The notes beneath the pieces are model-generated. The model saw only the letters and a list, made by a program, of their open reading frames with translations, had not been told where the DNA came from and ran no database searches. From NCBI RefSeq assembly GCF_022288725.1, contig NZ_JAKNTA010000004.1, positions 460,615 through 524,614 of the forward strand: a DNA stretch of 64,000 bases. Direction: 5' to 3'. Source of the DNA: Kitasatospora sp. A2-31. GTDB lineage: Bacteria > Actinomycetota > Actinomycetes > Streptomycetales > Streptomycetaceae. Of this stretch, positions 8,344 to 17,107 are shown piece after piece; the first letter of the stretch is position 1; the number at the start of each line of letters is the position of its first letter. A program made the translations under genes and the position numbers.

Positions 8344-10211
8344 CGGACGAGTGCCTGCCGCCCGAGCGGGTGGCCCGGCGGCTGGCGACGCCCCCGGAGC
8401 TCTCACCGGCCGGGCCGGGCGCGCCGCGGGTCTCGTGCGTCCTGGTCGGGGGCGATCCGGCGGTGACCGCCCGAGCTGTCCGCCTGTTCGCCGAACAGGA
8501 CTATCCCGCACGCGAGTTGGTTCTCGTCATGCCCGACGGCGGGCCGCCCGGTGGCCACGTCGGGGAGCAGGGGGCCGGAGCGCCCGTCCGTACGGTCACC
8601 GTGCCCCCGGGAACGGCTGCCTCCGCCGCCCGGGACGCCGGCTGCGCGGTGGCGCGCGGGCCGCTGATCGCCCTCTGGGAGGCGGACACCTGGTATCCGG
8701 CCTGGCGGTTGCGGTACCAGGCCGCCGCGCTGACCGGCACCGGGTGGGAGCTGTCGGCGACCGCCTCGGCCGTCGTCTGGGATCCGGTCGCGGGCGAGAG
8801 CTGGGCCGGGGACGCCGCTCCGTGGTTCTCGCCGCCGGTCCTGTTCGGTGCCACCGTCTGCCTCACCCGGCAGGCCTGGGCGGCCCGTTCGCTCACCGCC
8901 CGGGGCGGGGCGGTGGCCCGGGACGGCGGCCACTTCGTCCTCGGGCTCCCCGGGACGGCGTTCCACGTGCCGCGCGGCGCCCACCTCGCGGTCGTGGTCC
9001 GTCCGGGAGGGCACCAGCCCGAGGCGGGCCATGCGGCCTACCCCCGCGGCAGTGCCGAGCTGCTGCTGGGGGCGGCCGCGGCGCTCGACTGGGGGCCGGG
9101 TGCGCACCCGGTCACCCGCCCGCCCGTACCGCCGGGGAAGCCCGCCCAACCGGGGAAGCCAGCGCCGCAGGTGAAGCCCGCACCGCCGGGGAAGCCCGTG
9201 CCACCGGGGAACCCCGTGCGCCTGGGGAACCCCGCGCGCCTCGGGAACCCCGCGGCGCCGCTGCCCGGAGACCCGGGGCGCGACCGGCCCGGAGCCGGGA
9301 AGCCCGTGCCGGCGGAGCCTGCGCCGTCGCCGACCCGGTCGGTCGCCCGGGTGGCCCTCGCCGGAACGGCCCGGCCGCTGGTCTCCTGCATCATGCCGAC
9401 GTTCAACCGGCGCCGCTTCGTCGAGCACGCCCTGCGCAAGGTGGCCCGGCAGGACTACCGGCAGCTCGAACTCGTGGTGGTGGACGACGGTTCCGAGCCG
9501 GTGGAGGACCTGCTGGCCGGTCTGGCGTGGGCGCGGTACGTACGCCTCGGCGAACGGGCGACGATCGGGCGCAAGCGCGACATCGCCTGCGAGACGGCCC
9601 GTGGCGACGTCATCGTCCAGTGGGACGACGACGACTGGTACGGCCCGCAGAGGGTGGGCCGGCAGGTCGAGGACATCGTGCACGGGACCGCCGACGTCTC
9701 CGGGATCGGGATCAACCTGATGCTGGAGGTGCGGACCATGCAGGTCTGGTCGACCAGGGAGCAGGCCGCGGCCTCGCCGCGCTACGCACCCGTCGAGTCG
9801 CTGGCCGGCGGGACCCTCGCCTTCACCCGGGACTGCTGGCGGGAGGTCGGCGGCTACCCCGACGCGTCCGTCGGCGAGGACCTCGGCCTGCTGCGACGCT
9901 TCGCGGATGCCGGGGCGCGCATCCAGGCCGTCAGCAACCGGGACGCGTACGTGTACATCCGGCACGGGCGCAACTCCTGGCGGTTCGACTTCACGGCGGA
10001 CGACGGGCCGGCCGGCTGGCGCCGGTACGACGGCTTCGGCCCGTTGTCCGCCGAAGACCTCGCCTTCTACGCCTCGCTGAGTTCGGCCGAGACCCTGGAG
10101 GCGGCGGACTCCGGGGTGGCCCCGGACGCCGGCTCCGCCGACGCCCAGGCCGTCGAGTCGGGGGGCGCCGACCGGCCGGCGCCCCCCGGAGGTGCCGCCG
10201 ATGCCCACTGA
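8340..10211 (+). CDS. Two-domain GT2 glycosyltransferase (first domain degenerate)
   Basis: 623 aa from GTG 8340, in a GTGA overlap with the upstream stop; GTG 8337 is also possible, but AGGGGAG at 8326-8332 is better spaced for 8340. Domain 1 (about 30-250) keeps the GT2 entry strand (VSCVLVGGD) but has EADTW at 114-118 where a DxD motif is expected, so it is probably inactive. A Pro/Gly/Lys linker (about 260-330) repeats PPGKP-like units. Domain 2 (about 345-600) is a canonical GT2: VSCIMPTFNRRRF, VVVDDGS, and the DDDDW metal-binding motif at 429-433. It would transfer a sugar from a nucleotide sugar to an unknown acceptor. No signal peptide or membrane anchor is visible. It may glycosylate the fibre proteins or act as cargo. 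Confidence 0.75.
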   Translation: MTDECLPPERVARRLATPPELSPAGPGAPRVSCVLVGGDPAVTARAVRLFAEQDYPARELVLVMPDGGPPGGHVGEQGAGAPVRTVTVPPGTAASAARDAGCAVARGPLIALWEADTWYPAWRLRYQAAALTGTGWELSATASAVVWDPVAGESWAGDAAPWFSPPVLFGATVCLTRQAWAARSLTARGGAVARDGGHFVLGLPGTAFHVPRGAHLAVVVRPGGHQPEAGHAAYPRGSAELLLGAAAALDWGPGAHPVTRPPVPPGKPAQPGKPAPQVKPAPPGKPVPPGNPVRLGNPARLGNPAAPLPGDPGRDRPGAGKPVPAEPAPSPTRSVARVALAGTARPLVSCIMPTFNRRRFVEHALRKVARQDYRQLELVVVDDGSEPVEDLLAGLAWARYVRLGERATIGRKRDIACETARGDVIVQWDDDDWYGPQRVGRQVEDIVHGTADVSGIGINLMLEVRTMQVWSTREQAAASPRYAPVESLAGGTLAFTRDCWREVGGYPDASVGEDLGLLRRFADAGARIQAVSNRDAYVYIRHGRNSWRFDFTADDGPAGWRRYDGFGPLSAEDLAFYASLSSAETLEAADSGVAPDAGSADAQAVESGGADRPAPPGGAADAH

Positions 10212-11049
10212 ACCGCCCCTGGTGACCTGCGTCATGCCCACCCGGGACCGGCGCGGGTTCGTCGCGAAGGCCCTCGCCTGCTTCCTCGCCCAGGACTACC
10301 CGGCCCTGGAGCTCGTCGTGGTCGACGACGGCCGTGACGCGGTGGCCGACCTGATGCCCGACGACGCCCGCGTGCGCTACCTCCGGCTGTCGCACACCCG
10401 GTCGATCGGGGCCAAGCGCAACATCGCGGTGCAGGGTGCGCGCGGCGAGATCGTCGTCGGCTGGGACGACGACGACTGGCACGGGCCGGGCAGGGTCTCC
10501 GCCCAGGCCGCCCCGCTGCTGGCCGGCACGGCGGACCTCACCGGCCTCGGCACCCCGGTCTTCCTGGACGCCCGGACGGGGTGGTTCTGGGAGTGCGACG
10601 ATCCGCAGTGGTGCCTCTTCGCGGGGCAGGTGATCGGCGGAACGCTGGCCTTCCCCCGGCGCTGGTGGCTGACCAGCGGAGGCTTTCCCGACACGTCGCT
10701 CGGTGAGGACGTCCACTTCGCGGCGGCGGCGCTGCGCCGGCACGCCAGGCTCGTCGCGATGCCGGCGGGCGGGCGCTTCCTGTGCGTGCGCCACCCGGGC
10801 AACACCTGGGGCTTCGACGCCGGCGGGCTCGGCGACCGGGACGGGCGCGGTCCGTGGCGCCGGGTGCCAGCGCCGGACTGGCTGCCGGAGCCGGACCGCG
10901 TCTTCTACGAGCGGTTGCGGCCCTCCGGCGCGGCCGCGGGCGGACCGGCCCCGGCCCCGCCGCCCGCCGGCCCGCCCGCCGCCCCGGCCCCGCCGCCCGC
11001 CGGCCCGCCCGCCGCCCCGGCCGGCCGGCGCCGAGGCCCCCGCCGGTGA
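10201..11049 (+). CDS. GT2 glycosyltransferase (single domain)
   Basis: 282 aa from ATG 10201, chosen because GGAGG at 10188-10192 lies 8 nt upstream; the start overlaps the previous stop by 11 nt. The domain is a close relative of the second domain of the upstream gene: VTCVMPTRDRRGFV, VVDDG (41-44) and WDDDDW (88-93), with a later LGEDVHF motif. The C-terminal tail, from about residue 248, is Pro/Ala-rich and contains an exact 11-residue duplication (PAPPPAGPPAA), followed by a basic end. The stop overlaps the GTG of the DUF4157 gene. The two enzymes look like duplicated copies kept side by side. The acceptor is unknown; particle glycosylation and an effector role are both open. Confidence 0.75.
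   Translation: MPTEPPLVTCVMPTRDRRGFVAKALACFLAQDYPALELVVVDDGRDAVADLMPDDARVRYLRLSHTRSIGAKRNIAVQGARGEIVVGWDDDDWHGPGRVSAQAAPLLAGTADLTGLGTPVFLDARTGWFWECDDPQWCLFAGQVIGGTLAFPRRWWLTSGGFPDTSLGEDVHFAAAALRRHARLVAMPAGGRFLCVRHPGNTWGFDAGGLGDRDGRGPWRRVPAPDWLPEPDRVFYERLRPSGAAAGGPAPAPPPAGPPAAPAPPPAGPPAAPAGRRRGPRR
10951..11016 (+). repeat. 33-bp tandem repeat, two copies
   Basis: Two identical 33-bp units (10951-10983 and 10984-11016) encode the doubled Pro/Ala segment in the tail of the GT2 gene. They are a probable slippage product in a disordered linker. Confidence 0.85.
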
Positions 11050-14000
11050 CCGGCGACCGGGCACCGCGAACCCTCGACGCCGCGCCGCCCGCCCACCGCC
11101 ACCGAGCGGAGGCCGTCGCGGACCTTCTGCACGCCGCCCCGCGCGGGGCGGACGGCGAGGCGGCCGAGCGGCACGCCGACGCCGTCGCGGAGGCCCTGCT
11201 CCCCGTCGTGGAGACCGCCCTGCTGGCCGGCCCGCCGCCCGTTGCGCCGGCCCCGCAGCACCCTTCGCCTGCCGCGCCCGGCCGCCGGACCGGCGCCGGT
11301 GGGCGGACCGGGGACGGTGGGCGGGACCCGGCCCCGCCCACCGGTCGACCCTCCGAACCCGAGGCCGCCGCCGGCATCGGCACCCCCGGCGAGCCGCTGC
11401 CGCCCCCGCTGCAGGAGGCGGCGCAGGCCGTGCTCGGTGTGGACCTGGGCCCGGTCCGCCTCCACCGCGGCGCCGTGGCGGAGAGCGCCGCGGCGGCGCT
11501 CGGCTCCCGGGCCTACGCGTTCGGCGCGCACGTCGTCCTCGGCGCCGGCTGGGACGGCCCCGCAACGGCCTCCGGCCGCCGACTGCTCGCCCACGAACTC
11601 GCCCACGTCGCCGTCCAGGCCCACCAGGGCCGGGCCCGCGTCCAGCACGAGACGGTGACGCGGGCGCCGGCGGAGGACGACTTCGAGCCGATCGACACCG
11701 GTACCGACCCGGCGGCGCTCGTCGGAGCGGTTCCCCAGCTCTTCGGCAAGCTGAAGACCGTCACGCTCGACGAGCGGGCCCGGGCCGACGGAGTGTCACG
11801 GAACGTGCTGCAGCCCGCGGAGTGCTTCGTGTACGCGGAGAACTACATCGTGGTCATCCGCGCGGACGGCACGGTGCGCGACGTGTTCGAGCAGGACACC
11901 TCGAAGCCGGTGATGTTCGACGCACCGGTGCTGCTCCTGCGCGAGCTGCGGACCGGTCGGATCTGGTTCGTCGGCCAGCGCGGCGAGAACATCGCCGTCC
12001 AGTCGTTCCGCCGTTACGTCGCGGCGCCGAAGCCGGACCGCCCGGCGGGGGAGAGCGCGCTCCTCGCCTTCCTGCCCGGTGTGCTGATCACACCGGAGCT
12101 GGCCCGGTCGCTGCGCCGGCGGGCGCGGGGCGGGTCCGGCACCGAGGCGGAGGCCCCGGAGTGGGCGCGGGACGCTACGGCCAGACTCCGCAAGCGCCGG
12201 GCCGGCGGCGCCGGGACGGGGGGCGAGGGCACCGGCACGGGTGGGAGCGGGGAGGGCGCGGGCGGCGGCGGCACCGCCGAGCGCTCCAGCGGCTCGGGCG
12301 CCGGTACCTCCGGGACCGGCACCGAGACCGCCGGCACCGGCGCTGCCACCGCAACGCCGGCCGCGCCTCCGGTGCTGCGCGGTCGGGCGACGTACGAGGT
12401 CGGCGTGAGCCGGACCGGGGTGCCGGAAGTCAGGATCACGATCGACCGGGCGTCCACCGCCACCGCGCTCCGTCGCAACGAGTCGGAGGCCTCCCTCGAC
12501 CGGCGGGTGAAGGCCGCCGAGCAGGCACTTCAGGAATCCCGCGACCCGGGTCGGCACGAGCGGGTCGCCGGCGGGGCCGACACCACCGGGTTCACCCCGC
12601 CGCCCCCGGGTGCGTCCGGCGCGGTGGTGCCGGTGCAGGACGCCCAGGACCAGGCGCGCGCCTCGGTCGGTGCCCGGACCCCAGGTGAGCGGGCACCGGG
12701 CGGGCGTACCGGTGCGAACGCCCCGGGCTACCCGGCGAAGCTGACCATGGTGGGCACCGCCCCCCAGGATCCGGCGGTCAGCAGCCCGGGGGCGACCAAC
12801 CGCTTCGCCATGGACCTCGACTACGCGGCCCTGTCGTTCGGCGTTCAGGACGAGGCCCTCAACCGGATGCAGACCGTCCAGTTCTACTGGGAGGTCATCG
12901 AGGTCACCACCAGGGCGGACGCCGCGGAGAAGAACAGGACCACCCGGGTCGGTGCGGGCCGGGCGCAGTCGGAGTTCGACGCCCTCGGAGCCAACCTGAC
13001 CCGGGACCAGGCGGCGATCGCGGAGGACCAGGCGAACGACCTCGCCATGATGCGCGATCAGCAGTGGTCCTGGCCGGCGCGAGCCGCCTACCTCGCGGTC
13101 GTCGGGCTGTCCAACACCGTACGCGTGGTCGGGTCGATCGCCGGGAGCTTCATCGACACCGTCACCAAGCCCCTGGACGAACGGTCCATCAGCTTCGACC
13201 ACGAAGGCGACTTCCTGGTGCGGTGCGTCGCCACCCCGCAGTGGTCGGACGCGGCGGTCGCCGACCCGGACCACCACGTGCGGCGCGCGTCCAGCTACGC
13301 CGTCAAACCGGTCCGGATCGCAGCCCTCGGCAGCCGCGCCGCCGAGGGCGCCGACCGCGAGGCGAGCTCGCTCGCCGCCGCCCGGGCGGAGCTGGAGAAG
13401 GCGATCGCCTCGGGCGACCCCCGACGCATCGCCAGGGCCCGGATCGAGCTCGCCCGGCTGGTCGCCGCCGGGCACGCGAGCGGCTTCGAGACCTACACCC
13501 GGACGGTGTCCGCGCTTCGCAACCGACTGGACGCCGCCCGGCGGTTGCGGGACCACCGCGCGCGGCGCTCCCCGCTGTCGGAGCTGGCGGACGACGAGGT
13601 CGCGCTCGACATCGAACTCATCCAGACCGGACGGCTGGTCGACGACCTCATCGCCGAGACGGAGCGGCAGCTCGCCCACGTCGCCGGCGAGGGGGGCTCG
13701 CACGAGCGCTGGGTGCGGGAGCAGTACGCCCGGTTCGCACCGGTCGGCGGAGTCACCGACTTCCGGCCCCGGCTTGCCCTCGCCAGCGAGGAGAACGGCC
13801 AGGTCACCGAAGTCCGGACGATGCTCGGCGAGCTGAAGGAGTCACGAGAGGGCGACCGGCGGTGGGCACTGGTCGACATCACCGCCGCCGGCAGCCGGGA
13901 CGTCCACGTCGGGCGCAGCGCGCTGCCCGGCCACGCCGGCCAGGTGGCCGCGATCCGGGACGCCTTCCGGGTGTTCGCGGAGGGCTCCGGCTACGGCCGC

Positions 14001-16769
14001 GGCACCCTCGCGATCCGGCTGCCGCAGGAGCTCACCACGGCTCTCGGCGCCCCCGTCCCGATCGAGACGGCCATGCGGTCCGCGCCGGGTGCCCACGAGC
14101 GGGTCATGCAGCGGCTGCGCGACCTCGCGATCGTCGCGGAGATCGCCGGGATCTTCGCCACCGGCGGTCTGGCCCTGGCGGTCGGCGTCGTCGGGGGTCT
14201 CGCGGGTGCCGTCACCGCCATCGACTCGCTGGCCCGGCGCTACCGGACGGACCACACCTGGGAGCTCTCGACGGTCTTCGACGTCCTGGGCGTGGTCGGT
14301 GGTATCGCCTCGACCCTCTCCGTGGGCACGGTGATCGCCCGGAACGTCGCCGAGACCGGCCGGGCGGCGGGCAGGCTGCCGAGCTGGATCAACCGGGTGG
14401 AGCGGACCGAACGGGGCCTCCACGTCCACGGGGTCCTCACCGGCGGCCTCCAGATCGCCGTTCTCATCCCGCTCCAGCTGGCCCTGGAGTGGAACGAGAT
14501 CGACCACGCCGAGGGCCTCTCCGACGGCGAACGCGATGCGCGCCGCGCGCGGGCCCTGCTCGGCGCGCTCAGGTCGGGGGCGATCACCGTGGTGACCACG
14601 GGCGGTGGGATCGGGCACGGGGCGGGCAAACGGCCGGGCTCCGGCGAAGCCGAGCCGCCGCTGCCCCGGGGCACCGGGGCGTCCGAGGCACAGCACCTGG
14701 CCGACGGCAGCGGGCCGCCCCGCCCGCCGGTGCGCGAAGGCGCCGCCCCCGGCGCCCGCCCCGAGGAGGGGCCGGCGGCCAGGCCCGAGGGCGGCGCCGG
14801 CGCCGGCACGGGCGGGCCGGCGGAGACGGCGGTCGCCGACCAGGTGGCGTGGGGCCGGGAGCTGGCCACGGGCCGGCTCGCCGCCGACCGGCGGGCCGCC
14901 GCTGCCGCGGATCCCAGGACGGCCGGCCCGGAGCACCCGGAGGAAGCGGCCGGTGAGCCGCGGACGGCGGCCGGCACCACCCGTGCGCAGCGCCCACCGG
15001 CACAGGGCGGCGACGTCAACACCGCCGAACGTGACGTCGCGCTCCACATCCTCGGGGTGCGGCTGGGGCAGGAGCGGCCGCCCGGGCCGGCCGACCCGGC
15101 GGCCCCGCGGCCCCGACCCGGTGCCTTCGGCAGCCGGACCACCTCCGGTGAGCAGGCCGTCGCCACCTACGACCAGGCGGTTGCCGCCGCCAGGGGTGCC
15201 GAGGTGGGGCTCTTCTTCAACCCGAACACCGGCGAGTTCGCGGTGCAGACCGGCACGGAGTTCTCGGTCCGGTCCCCTGCCGGAGACGGCTGGCAGGCGC
15301 TCGTCCACCTGCACCCCAACCCGGGGAATGTCATCGTCCGCCGGATGCCGGCCCCCGCCGACGTCGCACTGGCCGTGCGGGCGGCCTTCCGGACCGGCCG
15401 TCACACCGAGTTCGTCCAGTCGACCCGTCCCGACGGTTCGACCGGCATCACCCGGGTCACCGTGACGACGGACCCGGTACGCATCGTGGTGGAGGTACCG
15501 GCCGCTCCCGGCGAGCCCGCGCAGCGGATCGAGGTGGACTCGCCCGAGGCGTACAGCCGCGAGTACGGGGAGCGGACCACCTACGTCGATCCGACCAGCC
15601 CGGAGTTCCAGTGGATCGTGCAGGACCTCGACGACTACTACCGGCTGCGGGAGCAGGATTCCCTGAGCGAGGCAGGCCTCGGCCCGGCCGGGTCCGCGGA
15701 AGCGGAGTCCGAGGATCGCACCGCGGCGGGAACGGCCCGGCGCCGGAGAGCCGCTGCGGCGGCCGAGGCCCGCGCCGGGAGGGAGACCGCCGCCGCGGCG
15801 AGGGCCGAAGCCACCGCGGAGATCGCCCGACTGCGTGCGAGGCTCTACCGCTGGCGGAGCACGGCCGGGAACGACCCTGCGGCGGCCACCCTCATCGACC
15901 ACCACCTCGCCGTGCTGCGCGACCTCGCGGAGGCGGTGCGCCGCGGGCAACCCGTGGAGGGGGCGCTGGCCGGGATCCGCGAGGACCTTCCGGAGCAGCG
16001 CAGCACGCTGCGCCCGGTCGACGCCGACCGGGTCAGGGCACTGGCGGCGCGCGCCCGACGGATCGCCGGCCGCTCGAAGGACCCGGAGGCGGTGGCTGAG
16101 CTCACCGGTATCGCCGGGGAGGCGGACCGGCTGGCGGCCCGGTTGACCGCCGACCCGAACCAGGACGTCCGGACCGCCTACGACATGCTCGACCGGCGGG
16201 CCGACCGGGCCACCAAGCGGGACTTCGAGGTCTACATCGCCCTCGACCAGCCCGGCGAGCGGGCCCGCATCATGGCGTGGTTCGAGGAGAGCCTCGCCCC
16301 GCTGAACGCCACCCCGGTGGGTGAGCTGCTGGTACGCGACATCATGCGGCACCTGGAGACCGCCGATGCGCTGACGCTCGCGCAGTCACCGCGGGCCGCG
16401 GGCGTCGACGTCGCGAACACGGCCGCCATGCGCCGCCGGGTCCGCGAGGGGATCGAGGCCGGCGCCTACAGCGACCGATACACCGCCCTGTTCCGCGCGG
16501 CCGTGCGGGACGCGGAGGCCCAGGGCTTCACCGACGGATGGCCCCGCACCACCGACGGGCGGGTCTGGGAGGTGGACCACGTGGCCGAGCTCTGGCTCGG
16601 CGGTGCGGACGACGCCTCGAACTACCTGGCGCTGCCGCCCGCCGTCCACGACCAGAAGTCCACGGTCCTCGGGCGGTTCCGGAGGGAGTTCCGCACCCGC
16701 GGCGCCACGGGCGAGAGCCGCGACCTCCGCGAGACCGACGAGCCGGAGCCGCCCTCCGGCACGGACTGA
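11046..16769 (+). CDS. DUF4157 eCIS effector with C-terminal HNH nuclease motif
   Basis: 1907 aa from GTG 11046 (GTGA overlap with the GT2 gene). Residues about 128-192 form a DUF4157 domain ending in HELAH (183-187), a zinc-protease-like motif common in eCIS-associated cargo. Residues about 360-440 are a low-complexity Gly/Thr/Ala linker. Three hydrophobic segments (about 1024-1063, 1078-1101, 1129-1149) could insert into a membrane. Around 1421-1425 HLHPN followed by PAPAD recalls a degenerate JAMM motif. A charged helical stretch (about 1560-1660) precedes a C-terminal HNH pattern: Asp1844-His1845, Asn1859, His1868 and Lys1871. The architecture is loading domain, translocator, toxin. No immunity gene is obvious next to it. 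The DNase activity is inferred from the motif alone. Confidence 0.75.
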   Translation: MTGDRAPRTLDAAPPAHRHRAEAVADLLHAAPRGADGEAAERHADAVAEALLPVVETALLAGPPPVAPAPQHPSPAAPGRRTGAGGRTGDGGRDPAPPTGRPSEPEAAAGIGTPGEPLPPPLQEAAQAVLGVDLGPVRLHRGAVAESAAAALGSRAYAFGAHVVLGAGWDGPATASGRRLLAHELAHVAVQAHQGRARVQHETVTRAPAEDDFEPIDTGTDPAALVGAVPQLFGKLKTVTLDERARADGVSRNVLQPAECFVYAENYIVVIRADGTVRDVFEQDTSKPVMFDAPVLLLRELRTGRIWFVGQRGENIAVQSFRRYVAAPKPDRPAGESALLAFLPGVLITPELARSLRRRARGGSGTEAEAPEWARDATARLRKRRAGGAGTGGEGTGTGGSGEGAGGGGTAERSSGSGAGTSGTGTETAGTGAATATPAAPPVLRGRATYEVGVSRTGVPEVRITIDRASTATALRRNESEASLDRRVKAAEQALQESRDPGRHERVAGGADTTGFTPPPPGASGAVVPVQDAQDQARASVGARTPGERAPGGRTGANAPGYPAKLTMVGTAPQDPAVSSPGATNRFAMDLDYAALSFGVQDEALNRMQTVQFYWEVIEVTTRADAAEKNRTTRVGAGRAQSEFDALGANLTRDQAAIAEDQANDLAMMRDQQWSWPARAAYLAVVGLSNTVRVVGSIAGSFIDTVTKPLDERSISFDHEGDFLVRCVATPQWSDAAVADPDHHVRRASSYAVKPVRIAALGSRAAEGADREASSLAAARAELEKAIASGDPRRIARARIELARLVAAGHASGFETYTRTVSALRNRLDAARRLRDHRARRSPLSELADDEVALDIELIQTGRLVDDLIAETERQLAHVAGEGGSHERWVREQYARFAPVGGVTDFRPRLALASEENGQVTEVRTMLGELKESREGDRRWALVDITAAGSRDVHVGRSALPGHAGQVAAIRDAFRVFAEGSGYGRGTLAIRLPQELTTALGAPVPIETAMRSAPGAHERVMQRLRDLAIVAEIAGIFATGGLALAVGVVGGLAGAVTAIDSLARRYRTDHTWELSTVFDVLGVVGGIASTLSVGTVIARNVAETGRAAGRLPSWINRVERTERGLHVHGVLTGGLQIAVLIPLQLALEWNEIDHAEGLSDGERDARRARALLGALRSGAITVVTTGGGIGHGAGKRPGSGEAEPPLPRGTGASEAQHLADGSGPPRPPVREGAAPGARPEEGPAARPEGGAGAGTGGPAETAVADQVAWGRELATGRLAADRRAAAAADPRTAGPEHPEEAAGEPRTAAGTTRAQRPPAQGGDVNTAERDVALHILGVRLGQERPPGPADPAAPRPRPGAFGSRTTSGEQAVATYDQAVAAARGAEVGLFFNPNTGEFAVQTGTEFSVRSPAGDGWQALVHLHPNPGNVIVRRMPAPADVALAVRAAFRTGRHTEFVQSTRPDGSTGITRVTVTTDPVRIVVEVPAAPGEPAQRIEVDSPEAYSREYGERTTYVDPTSPEFQWIVQDLDDYYRLREQDSLSEAGLGPAGSAEAESEDRTAAGTARRRRAAAAAEARAGRETAAAARAEATAEIARLRARLYRWRSTAGNDPAAATLIDHHLAVLRDLAEAVRRGQPVEGALAGIREDLPEQRSTLRPVDADRVRALAARARRIAGRSKDPEAVAELTGIAGEADRLAARLTADPNQDVRTAYDMLDRRADRATKRDFEVYIALDQPGERARIMAWFEESLAPLNATPVGELLVRDIMRHLETADALTLAQSPRAAGVDVANTAAMRRRVREGIEAGAYSDRYTALFRAAVRDAEAQGFTDGWPRTTDGRVWEVDHVAELWLGGADDASNYLALPPAVHDQKSTVLGRFRREFRTRGATGESRDLRETDEPEPPSGTD

Positions 16770-16825
16770 CCCCGGCGCGCCCGCTCCCGGCGGACCGACC
16801 GGGCCTGACGCACGTCGCGCCGCCG

Positions 16826-17107
16826 TCAGCCGAGGGTGAGGCGCAACGCGTCGAGCCAGGCCCGGGCGATCCGGCCGGCGACCTCCTCGTCACCCTCGCG
16901 CGTGAGGTCGACGGCCACCTCGCCGGCGGAGAGCGCGTCGAGCCGCGAACCGCCGCGGTGCGCGGGCGGCCGGACCAGCTCCGCCGGGGCGAGCGCCGCG
17001 AAGAGCGCCAGGGCGCGGCGGGTGATCGCGTCGATCCGGTGCCGGTGTTCGGACGGCACGTCGACATCGAGGACCAGACGGTCGACGCGCAGGTCCAGGC
17101 CGCTCAC
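16826..17107 (-). CDS. 93-aa protein of unknown function, end of eCIS minus arm
   Basis: Starts at GTG 17107, overlapping the stop of the AAA+ ATPase gene (GTGA), so it is the last translated gene of the minus arm. It is a small soluble protein with alternating acidic and basic patches (LRVDRLVLDVDV, then SEHRHRIDAITRRALALF) and no cysteines, signal peptide or membrane segment. I do not recognise a family. Its tight coupling to the ATPase suggests an assembly partner or structural adaptor. As the neighbour of the converging effector gene it could also be considered as an immunity protein, but nothing in its sequence supports that. Confidence 0.7.
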   Translation of the reverse strand: MSGLDLRVDRLVLDVDVPSEHRHRIDAITRRALALFAALAPAELVRPPAHRGGSRLDALSAGEVAVDLTREGDEEVAGRIARAWLDALRLTLG

